This document shows positions 46,336 to 57,225 of a stretch of 64,000 nucleotides of DNA, piece after piece. The stretch covers positions 28,054,065 through 28,118,064 of the forward strand of contig OY759226.1 in NCBI GenBank assembly GCA_963662175.1, given 5' to 3'. Made by a program: the position numbers and the translations under genes. This DNA is from Aradus depressus. Its lineage: Eukaryota; Arthropoda; Insecta; Hemiptera; Aradidae. Each line of letters starts with the position of its first letter. The first letter of the stretch is position 1. The notes beneath the pieces were generated by a model, which saw only the letters and a program-made list of their open reading frames with translations, made no database searches and was not told the DNA's origin.

Positions 46336-47060
46336 AAATTGCAAGAAATAGCTCCTGGCAGTAGTGTAGGCAGAAAAATGTTGAACAACTAAAAATTGTT
46401 GATGACTTTTCTTTCTATGTAGGACGAGGTATTATAGAAAAAAAACTGAAGGCTAGGTTTTATCTAGGATACCATTGATTTAATAGGGTCCTTTATGGAT
46501 AGACTTCCTAAGGACGAGAGTGGGTTTTTGCCTTATATTTTTGGAACAGATGGTTACAATAGTAACAGCCTCCCAGGTGGAAAGACATTAGCGCTGGGAA
46601 CAGAGAAGGGGCACACAACTTTTTTGTAGAGTGGCTGATGAGCTTGTCAAACCATACCGTAGGAAGGTTAGTAGAATCGTCGAGGAGGATGTGGATGTGG
46701 GGGGAAAAAATAAGGGACAAAAGACAGGCTGGTACCACTGGGTAGTGAGGTTGCTACGTCAGCCATGTAAAGATGACCGTCAATGCAACCCTTATAACAA
46801 GTGTATCACGTGCATGGTCCCACATCCTGACACGGCAAACCCTGTCCAGAACTACCTACCCCGGAAAAAAATTCAATGTTCCTCCGGGGAGTTGAAAATT
46901 CTATCCAACAAGCAGAGGGCACCGGTAGATCAGAGGGAGCTTCCTACCCTACTAAAATCGTGTTTTCGAAACGAGCACTTGAGCACACCGTCCTTCGACG
47001 TGTTATTACTGATTATTCATGTATTTTTATTTAATTTATTTCTTGTTTTTTATTATTATA

Positions 47061-47892
47061 GGTTAGGTTTTATGACTCATGCCCGGGCTTTAACTACGAG
47101 GTCATATCGCCTACTACCAGAGCGCTCTTTCGTCACTCTGGTGGACATGAGCCCTAGTCTACTGTGGGAGACCTAAATGTTGCCTACCCTAAATTTTTAT
47201 TCACCCCTGCCCTTTAACGAGTACCTGACATCGTACAGGCTCGGGACCATCGCTTAACGTCCCATCCGAAGGACGGCGTGCTTCAGTTTATTTTACCTTC
47301 CAGATAAAATAAACTAAGGGCTTCGGTCGGGTTTCGAACCCACGATATTGAGGTCAGAAGGCAAGCACGCATACCACTGAGCTACCGGCGCACAGTGTGA
47401 AATTTATGAGTTTTGATTTTCAAAATTCGAGCCCCCAAATTGATCAATTTGGATAATATTTGTGAAAGCTGGCTTTTTATCAGGTAACTGCGGGTTTCAC
47501 AATCGAAGTATTAAATGCCAATTGACAGCTGCCAAAACTCCGCGAAAATTTTTAAAAAATTTAATTTTTTTGTCTGAGTTTTTGTCAACGGATTTTTACA
47601 ACTTAAATGAATGTTTTTATGGTTGCTGATTACGAATTCAATATTTATTTTAGCCAAAAGTGGTCCTAATGTTGTAATTTTGGCCTAAAGTCGTCCAAAT
47701 TCAATATATTGGCTATTGTTGCCACTTTAGGTGGCTTTAATGGATTCATTGATTGTGAAACCCGCAGTTACCTGATAAAAAGCCAGCTTTCACAAGTTTT
47801 TGCACCTAGTTTCATCCAGATTGATCGAAAATTGAGCGGGGGCTCGAATTTGTAAATCAAAACTCATAAATTTCACACTGTGCGGCGCCCTC
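47061..47892 (-). mobile_element. SINE with 14-bp target duplication, split by a Transib-like MITE
   Basis: TTTTTATTATTATA lies on both sides (47047-47060, 47893-47906). The SINE runs from its tail (GGTTAGG) at 47061 to its head (CGGCGCCCTC), and the head is split at 47390/47883 by the MITE. B box: GGTTTCGAACCC. Confidence 0.9.
47391..47882. mobile_element. Transib-like MITE, copy 2
   Basis: A 492-bp element between CGGCG duplications (47386-47390, 47883-47887). The termini are CACAGTGTGAAATTTATGAG and its inverse CTCATAAATTTCACACTGTG; TIRs extend through TTTTGATTTTCAAAATTCGA with gaps. The heptamer CACAGTG is identical to the V(D)J signal heptamer, and Transib elements have related ends and 5-bp duplications. 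No transposase is encoded. Confidence 0.8.
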
Positions 47893-47981
47893 TTTTTATT
47901 ATTATATACATAGAAAAAAACAATATTCATTTTAAAGTATAGTATTTTATTATTTAATTTTTTTTTAATATATTTAATTAG

Positions 47982-48208
47982 TTATTATGACTCATGCCCG
48001 GACTTCAACCACTCTTTCGTCGCTCTGGTGGACATGAGCCCGACTCTACAATGGGAGTTCTAAATTTTGCCTGACATCGTACATCCCTTAACGTCCCATC
48101 CAAGGTTCTTTCACCTTGAGGATGAAAAACCTGAGGTTTTGGGCCGGGTTTCGAACCTGCTATCTTGAGCTCAGAAGGCAAGCACGCTACCTATGAGCTG
48201 CCGATTTT
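47982..48208 (-). mobile_element. SINE with internal deletions
   Basis: ATGACTCATGCCCGGACTTC, GTGGACATGAGCCCGACTCT, CGGGTTTCGAACCTGCTATC and CAAGCACGCTACCTATGAGC. Confidence 0.85.
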
Positions 48209-49174
48209 CATTAATTATTATTATTATGATTATTTTATATTTACAATTGCTTTTCACACCCTTGGGAGGGGGGGGGGGGAGGGGGGATTTTGAAAAATCT
48301 CTTGTTAGTGGTTGCTTCCATCATATGAGGAAATCCATTTCCAATATCAACTTGAATAGGTTCTGAGATGAGTCAGATCACTTTATTAAATCTGTTGTTT
48401 ATAGTTAAGTGGGCTCTGATAGGAGTATAATAATGTAAGGACTGCCACCAGGAAAATTGAACAATCTTCTAAAGACGACACAACAGGTTGAAACTGAAAT
48501 TACTTTTTGGCTAAAACCACTATAATTTCATAGATCCGGTACCTGAAGGTCGCTCCATATTTTCCTTAACTTGCGGTCAGTTCCTTTTCTCACCGGTCAC
48601 TCGACAGAAGAGGACAGTCTCGGAGTATAGTTCCGTGGCGGTCACACTTATAAAACGCCCTCTCCACCTATATCCAGGGTTAATTGAGATTTTCATTTCC
48701 CAGGGACAGGAGGGATGCGGAGGGAGGGGGGGGGGGGGGGGATTAAAGCGCTCTATGTCCGATTTTCGGTGGTTCACCGCGTCTCCAGCTCGTTTGTTTT
48801 TTTGTTTTGTTTTTTTCACCCCTTAAGGGCCTCGTCTCGTTCAGAACCAATGATGCCTGACTTGGTCTCTGGCCTTAACTGATACCTCTGACCGCAGCCT
48901 GTGGACCGTAGCCGCGTTCAACAAGCCAGCCGCGCGGCGTCTTTCATCTCTCTCTACAGTCTCTTCATGTGTGGATGTCTTCCTTTCGCGGTTCCTTCTT
49001 ACTTAACGGACGTGTTAACGTTATCTATGCAAAAACGTTTTTTTTTCTTCCCCGTTTTCATTCTCTTCACACGGATCAATGAATTGCGAACAACATGATT
49101 AAGGTGTTTAGATGGTTCTTTAATATTTCCCTCTACACGTTTTTACTTCACACTACATGCAAAGGAAAAGTTAA

Positions 49175-49366
49175 ATAATTGATAAAAAATTCGATGTTTT
49201 TCTCAAAGGGCAACTGAAAAGTCAACATTTTTCCTTCCCCAACGATTTTCAGCCAAATTGACCGAAAGGGAGGGGGATTAGGGGAGAGGCTCAACTTTAA
49301 TAACAGCCGTTGTAATGAATGTATCGACATCGAAAATTTCATGTGTGAATTCAACAACCCGATGCA
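49175..49366. mobile_element. Family A fragment, left of a SINE
   Basis: GATTTTCAGCCAAATTGACC, AATAACAGCCGTTGTAATGA and TGTATCGACATCGAAAATTT. Confidence 0.7.
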
Positions 49367-49616
49367 AGCCCGATTCTACTGTGGGTGTCCTAAATTTTGC
49401 CTACCCTAAATTTTTATTCACCTAGGGCAGAGGTTTTTAACGAGTACCTGACATCGTACAGGCTCGGGACCATCGCTTAACGTCCCATCCGAAAGACGGC
49501 GTGCTTAGGTTTATTTTACCTCCCAGATAAAATAAACTAAGGGCCTCGGCCGGGCTACGAACCCACGACCTTGAGCTCAGAAGACAAGCACGCATACCAC
49601 GAGCTACCGGCGCCCT
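49367..49616 (-). mobile_element. SINE, 3' part missing
   Basis: GATTCTACTGTGGGTGTCCT, TACCTGACATCGTACAGGCT and ATACCACGAGCTACCGGCGC. It abuts family A sequence. Confidence 0.9.
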
Positions 49617-49794
49617 TCCTATACTTTTAGTTATTTTTTATATTAGTAGTGTTAGTGTAACTATATTTTGTAATTTGATTAGTCTGGATTTAGGATTTTA
49701 TCATATATTTTGTATGATTTTGACTTGTTAGAATACTTATGGGTTTTTTTTTTGCATTTTTGATTGCCTAGGGCTCTTGTTGAGGCTCCAATGA

Positions 49795-49975
49795 ATTTAT
49801 CGATTTAATGAATTTATCGAAACAACAGTCATATGGAGCTCCTATGTAAGTAAACGGTTAAGTATTAGTGCAAACGGTCGACAGGTTTTGGAGGGGGAGC
49901 GAAAAGTTAATTGATTAATTCGTTCTGGGGAAGTACATTGTCGGTGATTCACGACAGCGTTTTTTCTATCATAGA
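49795..49975. mobile_element. Family A outer-end fragment
   Basis: GGAGGGGGAGCGAAAAGTTA, then TCGTTCTGGGGAAGTACATT and GTCGGTGATTCACGACAGCG. Confidence 0.75.
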
Positions 49976-51490
49976 GATGGGGCCTTGCTCCCCTGTCAAA
50001 AAACTTCTGGTCCTGAAAAGTGAGCCTCTGCAGGGAAGACTGCAATATCCTCTATCGTCATGAAATGGAGTCTGTTGGACGTATGACCTCACTACTGATC
50101 TCGAGACTCCCCTTCGTGAAGAGACTTATAACAGTTGACTTGGATAATTGACTCGGTTGGACCAAACAAACTCCAAATGAAAGGGTTGAGGGGTAGTTCA
50201 CGGAGAAACAGTAACGAGTAACGAGGTAACGGGGAGTAGTTGACGTCACGTGGGCCGCCTCCACGCTAACTGAGTTAGCGCTGAGGACACGTCCACCAGA
50301 GAGTCCCGAGGGATGGCCCTAATCCCATCAGCCATTACAGGGATCCAGTTTCCCACACAACACAACCCTTCCCTTCCTTCCCTCGGGGTAACACTCCTGT
50401 TTACCTCCCGCTCTCTCATCACTTGGACTCCACTGACCACAGACCAAAACATCCTCCCCCGCCCTATCAACTATCAGTGTCTTCACTTTCTCCAGCCCAC
50501 GTACAGAGCAGATAGCAGCCAACAAAACAGAAGCAAGATGTTTCATTTCATGCAGACAATGTTTTTAAAGAGGATTCCGTACTTGTTACTGTCGATTTTC
50601 CTCAGTGCTTCAGGAAATTCTAGAAGAAACCTGTGTCTCATATGGCTTGCCTGATTACAGGGGTGGGTTTTGTACCAATGTTATCCAAAGCCTGTAGGAC
50701 CATATAACAGCCCCTTGCTAATATTTAGCAACCTACTCTTCTATCTCTTCAACCAAGCGCACTTTAACCTTCTCAATAGCCCAGGATGTGTAGCGTGTTT
50801 TCCTACATCACTTCAACTCTTCTGCAGAAAAGATCCGAAACAAGGCCAATTTTGAAGATACGTTTTCCTCCTGCGTGGTGTCCTGTTCATTCCTCACCCG
50901 ATCACACTCAATGTCATCCGAGGTTCGTGAAGAAGAGTTGTCCGGGCATTTAATCAACTCTTTTGACTGTGGACAACCCGGCTGTTCGCGACATGATGAG
51001 ATTCCTCAATGTCCATTCCTCCAGGACTGTTCTGCAATGCGCCTTCCTGATCCCTAATGAGATCTTCCATCCACTTCCCTAAGTCCTGGGACCCAGAGTA
51101 GTCGGATTTCTTTTTCACGCGTTCTTTCATTCATAAACTTCTCTCCCAAAGGGCTTAAGTGTCTTGAACTCTCTCCTTATTAACAATGGATATTAATGAC
51201 TTTAAAAATACTTGAACTAAGGGGTCATATCACCTACTATCAAAGCGCTTTTTCGTCGCTGTGGTGGACATGTGCCCGACTTGGCAGTGGGAGTCCTGAA
51301 TTTAATTTAATTACGTAGGATACGGGTCATTAACAAATACCTGACATCGGACAGGCTCGGGACCGCCGTTTAACATCCCATCTGAAGAACGGTGTGCTCA
51401 TCTTCTAGATAAAAAAAAATAATGGACTTGAAAAATAAAATAAAACTGGTTTATTTAATATATTGTCTAATTTCACTAACTATATACACA

Positions 51491-51526
51491 TGGGAGTACT
51501 TTCGGTATTTCTACCATCCTCAGCCA
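51491..51526 (-). ncRNA. Hammerhead-ribozyme-like core 5
   Basis: The inverted copy of core 6, with identical stems: TGG, CTGAGGA, T, GGTA-GAAA-TACC, GAAA, GTAC, UC, CCA. Confidence 0.55.
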
Positions 51527-51576
51527 AAAGCATAAGAGATAAGACTCTTAGATAAGAGTCTTATCTCTTATGCTTT

Positions 51577-51612
51577 TGGCTGAGGATGGTAGAAATACCG
51601 AAAGTACTCCCA
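51577..51612 (+). ncRNA. Hammerhead-ribozyme-like core 6
   Basis: TGG (51577-51579), CTGAGGA, T, stem II GGTA/TACC closed by GAAA, GAAA (51600-51603), palindromic GTAC, UC, then CCA (51610-51612) pairing with TGG. All core parts are present. Confidence 0.6.
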
Positions 51613-52513
51613 TGTATATATAGTTAGTGAAATTAGACAATATATTAAATAAACCAGTTTTATTTTATTTTTCAAGTCCATTTGAATTATTTCACAATAT
51701 CTCTGCAATTATGTCAGTTTTCATAAAAAAAAATAAGGATCTCAGCCAGGTTTCGAACCCGTGATTCTGAGCTGAAGTGACTTTCAGTCAGAAGAGGGGC
51801 ATAAAGGGAGAGCGGAAACTTTTTTTATAAGAGTTCTCACATCCGCAGAACTTGGAAGTTACTTTAGAAGCTTTTGGTAAGATTGCCTTCGGAACAGTTA
51901 CAGTTCCGTTCAGAAAGAACGAAAACTTACCTCAACGAAACAACTCGTTAGTATGTTTCAATCAGACTGATTTTTCCCGTTTTTTTCCCCTTTTCCCTCC
52001 ATTAGTATTATTCCAGTTCTTTATGAAGAAAGAAGCCAGAAGAAGCGTGGAGTCAGCTCAATACCCAGCTTTGATCTGCAGAAAGCAGTCGGCTCCTCTT
52101 TTAATGAACCCTATTGGTCAAGTTGTGGAAAACTCTTAGAAAATGGGCAAGTTTTATCTCCTGAGGGGGGGTCTTTGAGACGTTTCCAGGTTTCTCCTGA
52201 TTGCAGCCACTCAACTCAATGAGAGTGCGCCCTTCAACATTTTCTTTCTGATTCCAAAAGCAACGAAACTTCTCTCTTCGCCACTCTATTTATTTTGAAT
52301 TAATTAATAAATAGCGGGGGGGGGGGGGGGGGGGGGCAGTGAAAAACTTTCCTTCGCCAATTCTTCAAGCTAAATGTCGAGTGGTTTTCTGCTTAATCTT
52401 TGCTCTCCGTTTTTCAGATTTTTGTTTTTGCAATAGAAGTTTTTAAGACTTTTTAACTAACTCAGATGTCCATTTTGTTAACTGGTGTTGGAAAATCAAT
52501 GAAGAAAAAGTCT

Positions 52514-53127
52514 TCAGTGAATCACAGACAATGTACTTCCCCAGTGCGAATTAATCAATTAAGTTTCCGCTCTCCCTCTGAAACCAATTTACCGGTTTGA
52601 TTGAAAATCAATAGGTTATTCAGGGCCTTGAGAACGTCAACTAAACTTTGTGTCGATACGTTCATTACATCGACCGACATTAGGGTTTTTGAGTTAAGCC
52701 CCCTCTTTTATGTTACTACAAATATAAAATTTCGTGTGGAGATATCATGTTCACAAACACACACAGACACACACACTGACAGACAACAATTTTAGTTGCC
52801 GAGCTAAAAACGTATTAAGGAGTTATGTAATAGCCCAGAAATTTAAGTTTTCAGCGGAATTTCATCTTTTCCGACCTTCTAATACTCCCCCCTCCCAAAA
52901 AAAATTTTCTATGTGTACCCAGAACCCTCTAAGGACGACAATTAATATTTTCAAAAAAATCGACCAAGGATAGGAGGATCAGAGGAGGGAGCTCGACAAA
53001 ACAGTAATAACTGCTGATATAATAAACGTATCGAGTAGCCCAAATGGTTAATTGGATTTGGAGAGAGAGCAGGCACTTAATTGATTAATTCGTTCTGGGG
53101 AAGTACATTGTCGGTAATTGGCCGACT
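52514..53127. mobile_element. Family A element, near complete
   Basis: About 614 bp. The left end AGTGAATCACAGACAATGTA, then CTTCCCCAGTGCGAATTAAT, is inverted at the right end as TTAATTCGTTCTGGGGAAGT, ACATTGTCGGTAATTGGCCG. The inside carries ATTTCGTGTGGAGATATC, an (AC)n run and TCAGCGGAATTTCATCTTTT. No coding sequence. Confidence 0.8.
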
Positions 53128-53744
53128 ACTTTTAATACTTCAAGAAACCTGCTGTAACTATTTGCTGTCCGAGTGTTCTTCTTAATACCTCTATAAAGAT
53201 GGTTGGTCCATTTGGACCAAAACTGTTCTGGAGAATGTTACAAAGGAGTGTCTATGTTTTATGTGGGCGATGTAAATTTTAAACTTGTCAAGTGACCCGC
53301 TTCAGATGAGAGGGAAGCCAAACAAGAAATAGCCCATGGGATAAATACAGAAGAAGAAGATGAAGAGAGAAGTAGCTGGAGAGGGACAGACAGACGTAGG
53401 TCTGCAAACTGTCATGGACGACATGTTTAGATTCTGTTTCCATCTCATACTATTTGTGAACAGACCCCGCAACACTGATTTATCGTATAATTTCCGAACG
53501 ACCTTCAGTCTCCCAACAACGATCGGTTATCATACGGTCACGTTTTGGGACAAATGATAAAAATTACCAACCGGTTTCAGGGTTAAACCTAAACCGTAAT
53601 TACTACCCAAAGATAGAGTTGTGTCTGAAAATGTAGAGAAATCAATAAATGTCCACAATGAAATACCTTAATTACCTACATTAAATGTCCACAATGAATT
53701 ACCTTAATTACCTACATTAAATAATAATACGAAAAATAATTGAA

Positions 53745-53795
53745 AGGCGATGTACTTCCCCAACTCGAATTAGTCAATTAAGTATTCAATTTCTA
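53745..53795. mobile_element. Family A outer-end fragment
   Basis: GGCGATGTACTTCCCCAACT, then CGAATTAGTCAATTAAGT. Confidence 0.65.
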
Positions 53796-53888
53796 ACTGA
53801 ATGCAATACGAATGCAATACTGTTACTAGTGGTTTTGAGATAGTTAATTATTATATATAATATCCTCTATTATTTTTATTATTATCTA

Positions 53889-54150
53889 GGTGGTCATATC
53901 GCCTACTACCAAAGTGCTCTTTCACTCTGGAAGACATGAGCACGACTCTAATATGGGAGTCCTAAATTTTTATTCACCCAGAGTATATGTTTTTAATTAG
54001 TAACTGACATCGTACAGGTTCAAGACATTAGGTCATCCGAAGGACGGCGTGCTTAGGTTTTTATTATCTCCCAGGATAAAATAAACTAAGGGCCCTCGGC
54101 CGGTTTTCAAACTAGAGGTCTTGAGCTCAGTACGCTGACTACTGGCGCCC
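53889..54150 (-). mobile_element. SINE, diverged
   Basis: GTGGTCATATCGCCTACTAC, GGGAGTCCTAAATTTTTATT, TCCGAAGGACGGCGTGCTTA and GACTACTGGCGCC. Confidence 0.85.
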
Positions 54151-54499
54151 ACTATCATCAATAGAATTTGGCTAAAACGATATTATAAACAATACGCAGT
54201 GTTGATCTCCTCCCAGTCGCAACTATAAATAAACATTATCAGATGGACCTTACAAAAAGGAACGTCTTAGTATTATTTTGTATACTTTTTTTTTTTTTTT
54301 TTTGCACACATTAAAAGAGGATCTGTCGCGATGACCCCGGGAGTGGGTCTCGTCTGGACACGAGATAGCAAGGATTGGATTGACCCCTGGCTCTTTGACG
54401 ACAAAGATGACGCACGGACGGACAGGTCGAGTTCTCAGGTCAGGCGGGACAGATACCAGTTTTTTTTTTTTTTTTTTTTTTTTTTTTCATGGGCATAAT

Positions 54500-54583
54500 T
54501 TTTGAGCCTAAAAATTGCCGGTTTCGAATCCGCGATCTTGAGCTCAGTATATAAGCACGCAATCTCTGAACTACCGGCGCCCT
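54500..54583 (-). mobile_element. SINE head only
   Basis: GCCGGTTTCGAATCCGCGAT and TCTGAACTACCGGCGCCCT, next to a poly-T run (54462-54487). Confidence 0.8.
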
Positions 54584-55829
54584 AAGAGGAATCAAATATA
54601 GAAAAATGCTTTTAATGCCTGTAATAACGATTTAGATGGACCATCGTTAAGATCGCGTCTAGTGTGGAAGCAAGGATAAATAAAGGACTTTCCTTGAGTC
54701 CTTTGAGGATGCAATTCTTCATGTAGAATACCGTAAGACACTGTGCGACAACAGACGAGTATAGAGCGCCAAATGATAGCAAAGACTGGCTTCTTCTGAC
54801 AAGCAAGCAAAGTCAGGAGACTAAGGTGAGCCAGGACAGATAGCAGCGGGCATGGGACACTGCACGACACTAAACCAGAGGTAAAGTCACGAGACACAGT
54901 GTAACGAGTGATGGGGTAGAGACCACAAAGTCCCCAATTCGGGTTGCGGTCAACTCAAGGCATCTCCGCGGAGATTGCCTTCTCCGTCAGAATTGAATGT
55001 TGAGGTTTGTCAGAAGATGTTTTGTCATCACGGTCCCGCTCTCAGGGTCACGTTCCGACTTAACCAATCGACAAATTGCATTTCTTTTCAGTCGACAAAC
55101 TACCCACTTCTACAATCGAGTACCTCAGAGAGCGTTTCTACCCACACGGTTGTAGGTTCCTTGTGAAATACGCTTTTATTTTTGGATTACTACGTACAGC
55201 TGGAGGAATACAACTGATTATCAAATCATGGAACATTAGTGCAGTTGGAGAAGGAATGCAACTGGTAGCCCTAATGCAGTTTTTTTCGACTTTTCATTTA
55301 ACCTAAATGTCTAGACAGGAAAAAAAAAAGAAGAGATAAATAAATGACAATTTAAAAAATTTGCCATCCACAAAAGAAACGTTAAAATTACCGTATATTA
55401 TCCAGATCGGAGACTAATTCGTAAAACGGTTTTGAAATAAAAAAAGTATATTTGGAAATTGGTCTCAAAAAGTGGCTTAATAAGAGAGTATTATTGATAG
55501 GAATAAAATGGGGGTAATTGTGGCTGGAATGTCTTTTTGGGGCCTTAAATGTCCCTTAATGCCCGTTTGAGCTTTTTTTGGGTTATTGTCATCTGGTAAA
55601 TGGGAAATGGGTCGAAATGACCCTAAACGGCTTATGATCACAGTTGTACCTGGCCCAATAATGGGAGAGCCACAGAACGCCACCCCCTATTTTAAGGGAC
55701 CCTAAGTCGTCTGCCCATTTAACATGTAAATAATAAATGCCTACATCCCAGTCACTGTCGTTACCGCTTATTGCCTCTGCTACCCTTATTATGAACTGAC
55801 TCCAGACCTCAAGACATAGTTTCAACTAT

Positions 55830-55965
55830 CACACATATTATTATTTCGAGCTAGCCGGCTTTCGAGGCTGCCTTCATCATCAGGCTGTCTGAAAAACATT
55901 CTTTTAAACATAACAAATTAAATTAGCAAAATGAATAAACTATACAAAAATTAAATACGCTTTTA
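55830..55965 (-). mobile_element. Fold-back family fragment with ribozyme core
   Basis: Related to the 16.6-17.4 kb complex (GCTAGCCGGCTTTCGAGG, CATCATCAGGCTGTCTG). It carries core 7 and AT-rich flank. Outer limits are approximate. Confidence 0.55.
55850..55885 (-). ncRNA. Hammerhead-ribozyme-like core 7
   Basis: Minus strand: GC, CTGATGA, T, GAAGG/CCTC stem II with one bulged A, GAAA, GCCGGC, UA, GC. It differs from core 3 in stem II yet keeps pairing apart from that bulge. Confidence 0.5.
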
Positions 55966-55969
55966 CATA

Positions 55970-56540
55970 GGAGCTCTGAAATCCTCCTACTAAATTGTGT
56001 GTCGATAATTTCATTACATCGGCTGTTATTAGGGTATCTGAATTGAACCCTCTCCCCTAATTGGCCCCTTCTCTTTGGCCGTATTTAACTGAAAATCGGT
56101 AGGTGTCGTCGTTAGAGGGTTCTGGATTCATATATAAAATTTCGTGTCGATACAGGGTGCTATAGGGAGTTATCGTATTCACAGACACACAGACAGAACT
56201 TATTTTTTTTGAAATGCCAATGAAAACTCCGCATCGAATTTTTGACCAACTACATTTCTTCCCCTATACTTTGGTATAGCTGAGGAAGTAAAACCGATTT
56301 GCAGCTAAATCGGCCGAAGGGATGGGCAATGGGGTGAAGAGGGAGTTCGAAGAAAGGGCTTAACACAAAAACTCTCTCTAATGACTGCCGATGGACCGAC
56401 ACGAAATTTTATATGTAAATAAAAAACACAATAGAATTTTTCTTACTCCTATCAATTTTTCGCTCAATCGGCCGAAAGAAGGGGGGCTGTAATGAATGTG
56501 TATCGACTTTGTATCGATGTTTAGTCAAAAGTAGAGGTGT
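55970..56540. mobile_element. Family A elements, two pieces
   Basis: TTTTACATAGGAGCTCTGAA, ATCGGCTGTTATTAGGGTAT, GTGTCGATACAGGGTGCTAT and ACTTTGGTATAGCTGAGGAA; then AGCTAAATCGGCCGAAGGGA and GACCGACACGAAATTTTATA. Confidence 0.75.
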
Positions 56541-56552
56541 GGTTAGGATATT

Positions 56553-57187
56553 AAAAATTGAATGAATAACTTTATTGCTTATAAAGAATTATCTTACAGC
56601 AAGAAGTTCGAAACAGAATAATAAATACATAAATAGATTCAATAGATAATAACAAAAAGAACGCAATACTTATATTAATAAAAAGGGTAAATAAAAATAA
56701 AGCCACAGGTAACTTTAGTCTTTTAGAGTTTTTCTTAACTTGAAGCTTGTTAGGACAAACAAATAAATATGATGAAGCTGTTGCTGAGAGACATCTACCG
56801 GAACATCTCCCAAATAGCCAGCCAGGTATTTGTCTCTAATCATGGCATAGATGGCAGTCTATCAGAAAATGGGCCACGTCATCCCTCTCCCCCAGAGAAC
56901 ACAACCCACAACTAATCTCAGGAACTTCTAAGTTGAGGAACGCGGACATATTGTGGAATTTGTAATAAATAAATAAAACAAACTTATTTTTTGAAATATT
57001 TTCTATTCCACTTAAGATATTTATAAAAATAAAACTACCGGTAGTTTTTATAAATATATTTAGTGGAATAGACAATATTTCAAAAAATAAGTTTGTTTTA
57101 TTTATTAATCTCAGGAACTCATGTTTTTCGTTTCATATATAAATCCGCGTTCCCTTTTTCCCTGCTAACCGAAGCTGGACAAGCACT
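56553..57187 (-). pseudogene. LINE ORF2 3' end, interrupted by fold-back element
   Basis: Minus strand. After 57187 comes a frame with DLYMKRKT, a stop, then VPEISCGLCSLGERDDVAHF and LIDCH: the same C-x2-C...H-x4-C knuckle and flank as the remnant at 1243-1812. It then has a stop, a 3' UTR and AATAAAGTTATTCATTC at about 56570. The frame is cut by the insertion at 56927-57105; removing one copy of the 14-bp duplication restores continuity, though a stop still lies just before VPEIS. Dead copy. Confidence 0.7.
56927..57105 (-). mobile_element. 179-bp fold-back element with 14-bp duplication
   Basis: TAATCTCAGGAACT lies on both sides (56913-56926, 57106-57119). The palindrome (about 56955-57105) is centred on ACTACCGGTAGT at 57039/57040. 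The unique tail, minus strand, reads AAATTCCACAATATGTCCGC, like the tail of the 51.4-kb element. The arms share TAGTGGAATAGACAATATTT with the copies at 51.6 and 63.0 kb. No complete ribozyme core. Confidence 0.8.
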
Positions 57188-57225
57188 CTTAGCTTCTCGG
57201 CCTCTTGGCTAAGATCAAAATGAAG
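57188..57225 (+). ncRNA. U2 snRNA 5'-end fragment (pseudogene)
   Basis: CTTAGCTTCTCGGCCTCTTG, then GCTAAGATCAAAATGAAG closely matches the first ~37 nt of U2 (GCTTCTCGGCC..TGGCTAAGATCAA), then diverges. Only the 5' end is present, so it is not functional. It abuts the end of a minus-strand LINE remnant. Confidence 0.8.

Larger units (their letters stand above)
51423..51722 (+). mobile_element. 300-bp fold-back element with two ribozyme cores and 14-bp duplication
   Basis: ATAAAAAAAAATAA lies on both sides (51409-51422, 51723-51736). The arms 51423-51539 and 51562-51679 are inverted copies around GACTCTTAGATAAGAGTC. Cores are at 51491-51526 (minus) and 51577-51612 (plus). A unique tail (ATTTCACAATATCTCTGCAA) precedes the right duplication. 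No protein is encoded. Confidence 0.85.
51218..51790 (-). mobile_element. SINE interrupted by fold-back element
   Basis: The SINE body 51218-51422 (CACCTACTATCAAAGCGCTT, CTGACATCGGACAGGCTCGG) resumes at 51737 with the head (GATCTCAGCCAGGTTTCGAA, B box). The interrupting element has a 14-bp duplication. Confidence 0.8.

Noticed and set aside
46631..47176. 181-codon frame on the plus strand
   Set aside because: The last third translates SINE sequence, and the rest shows no recognisable domain or splice structure.
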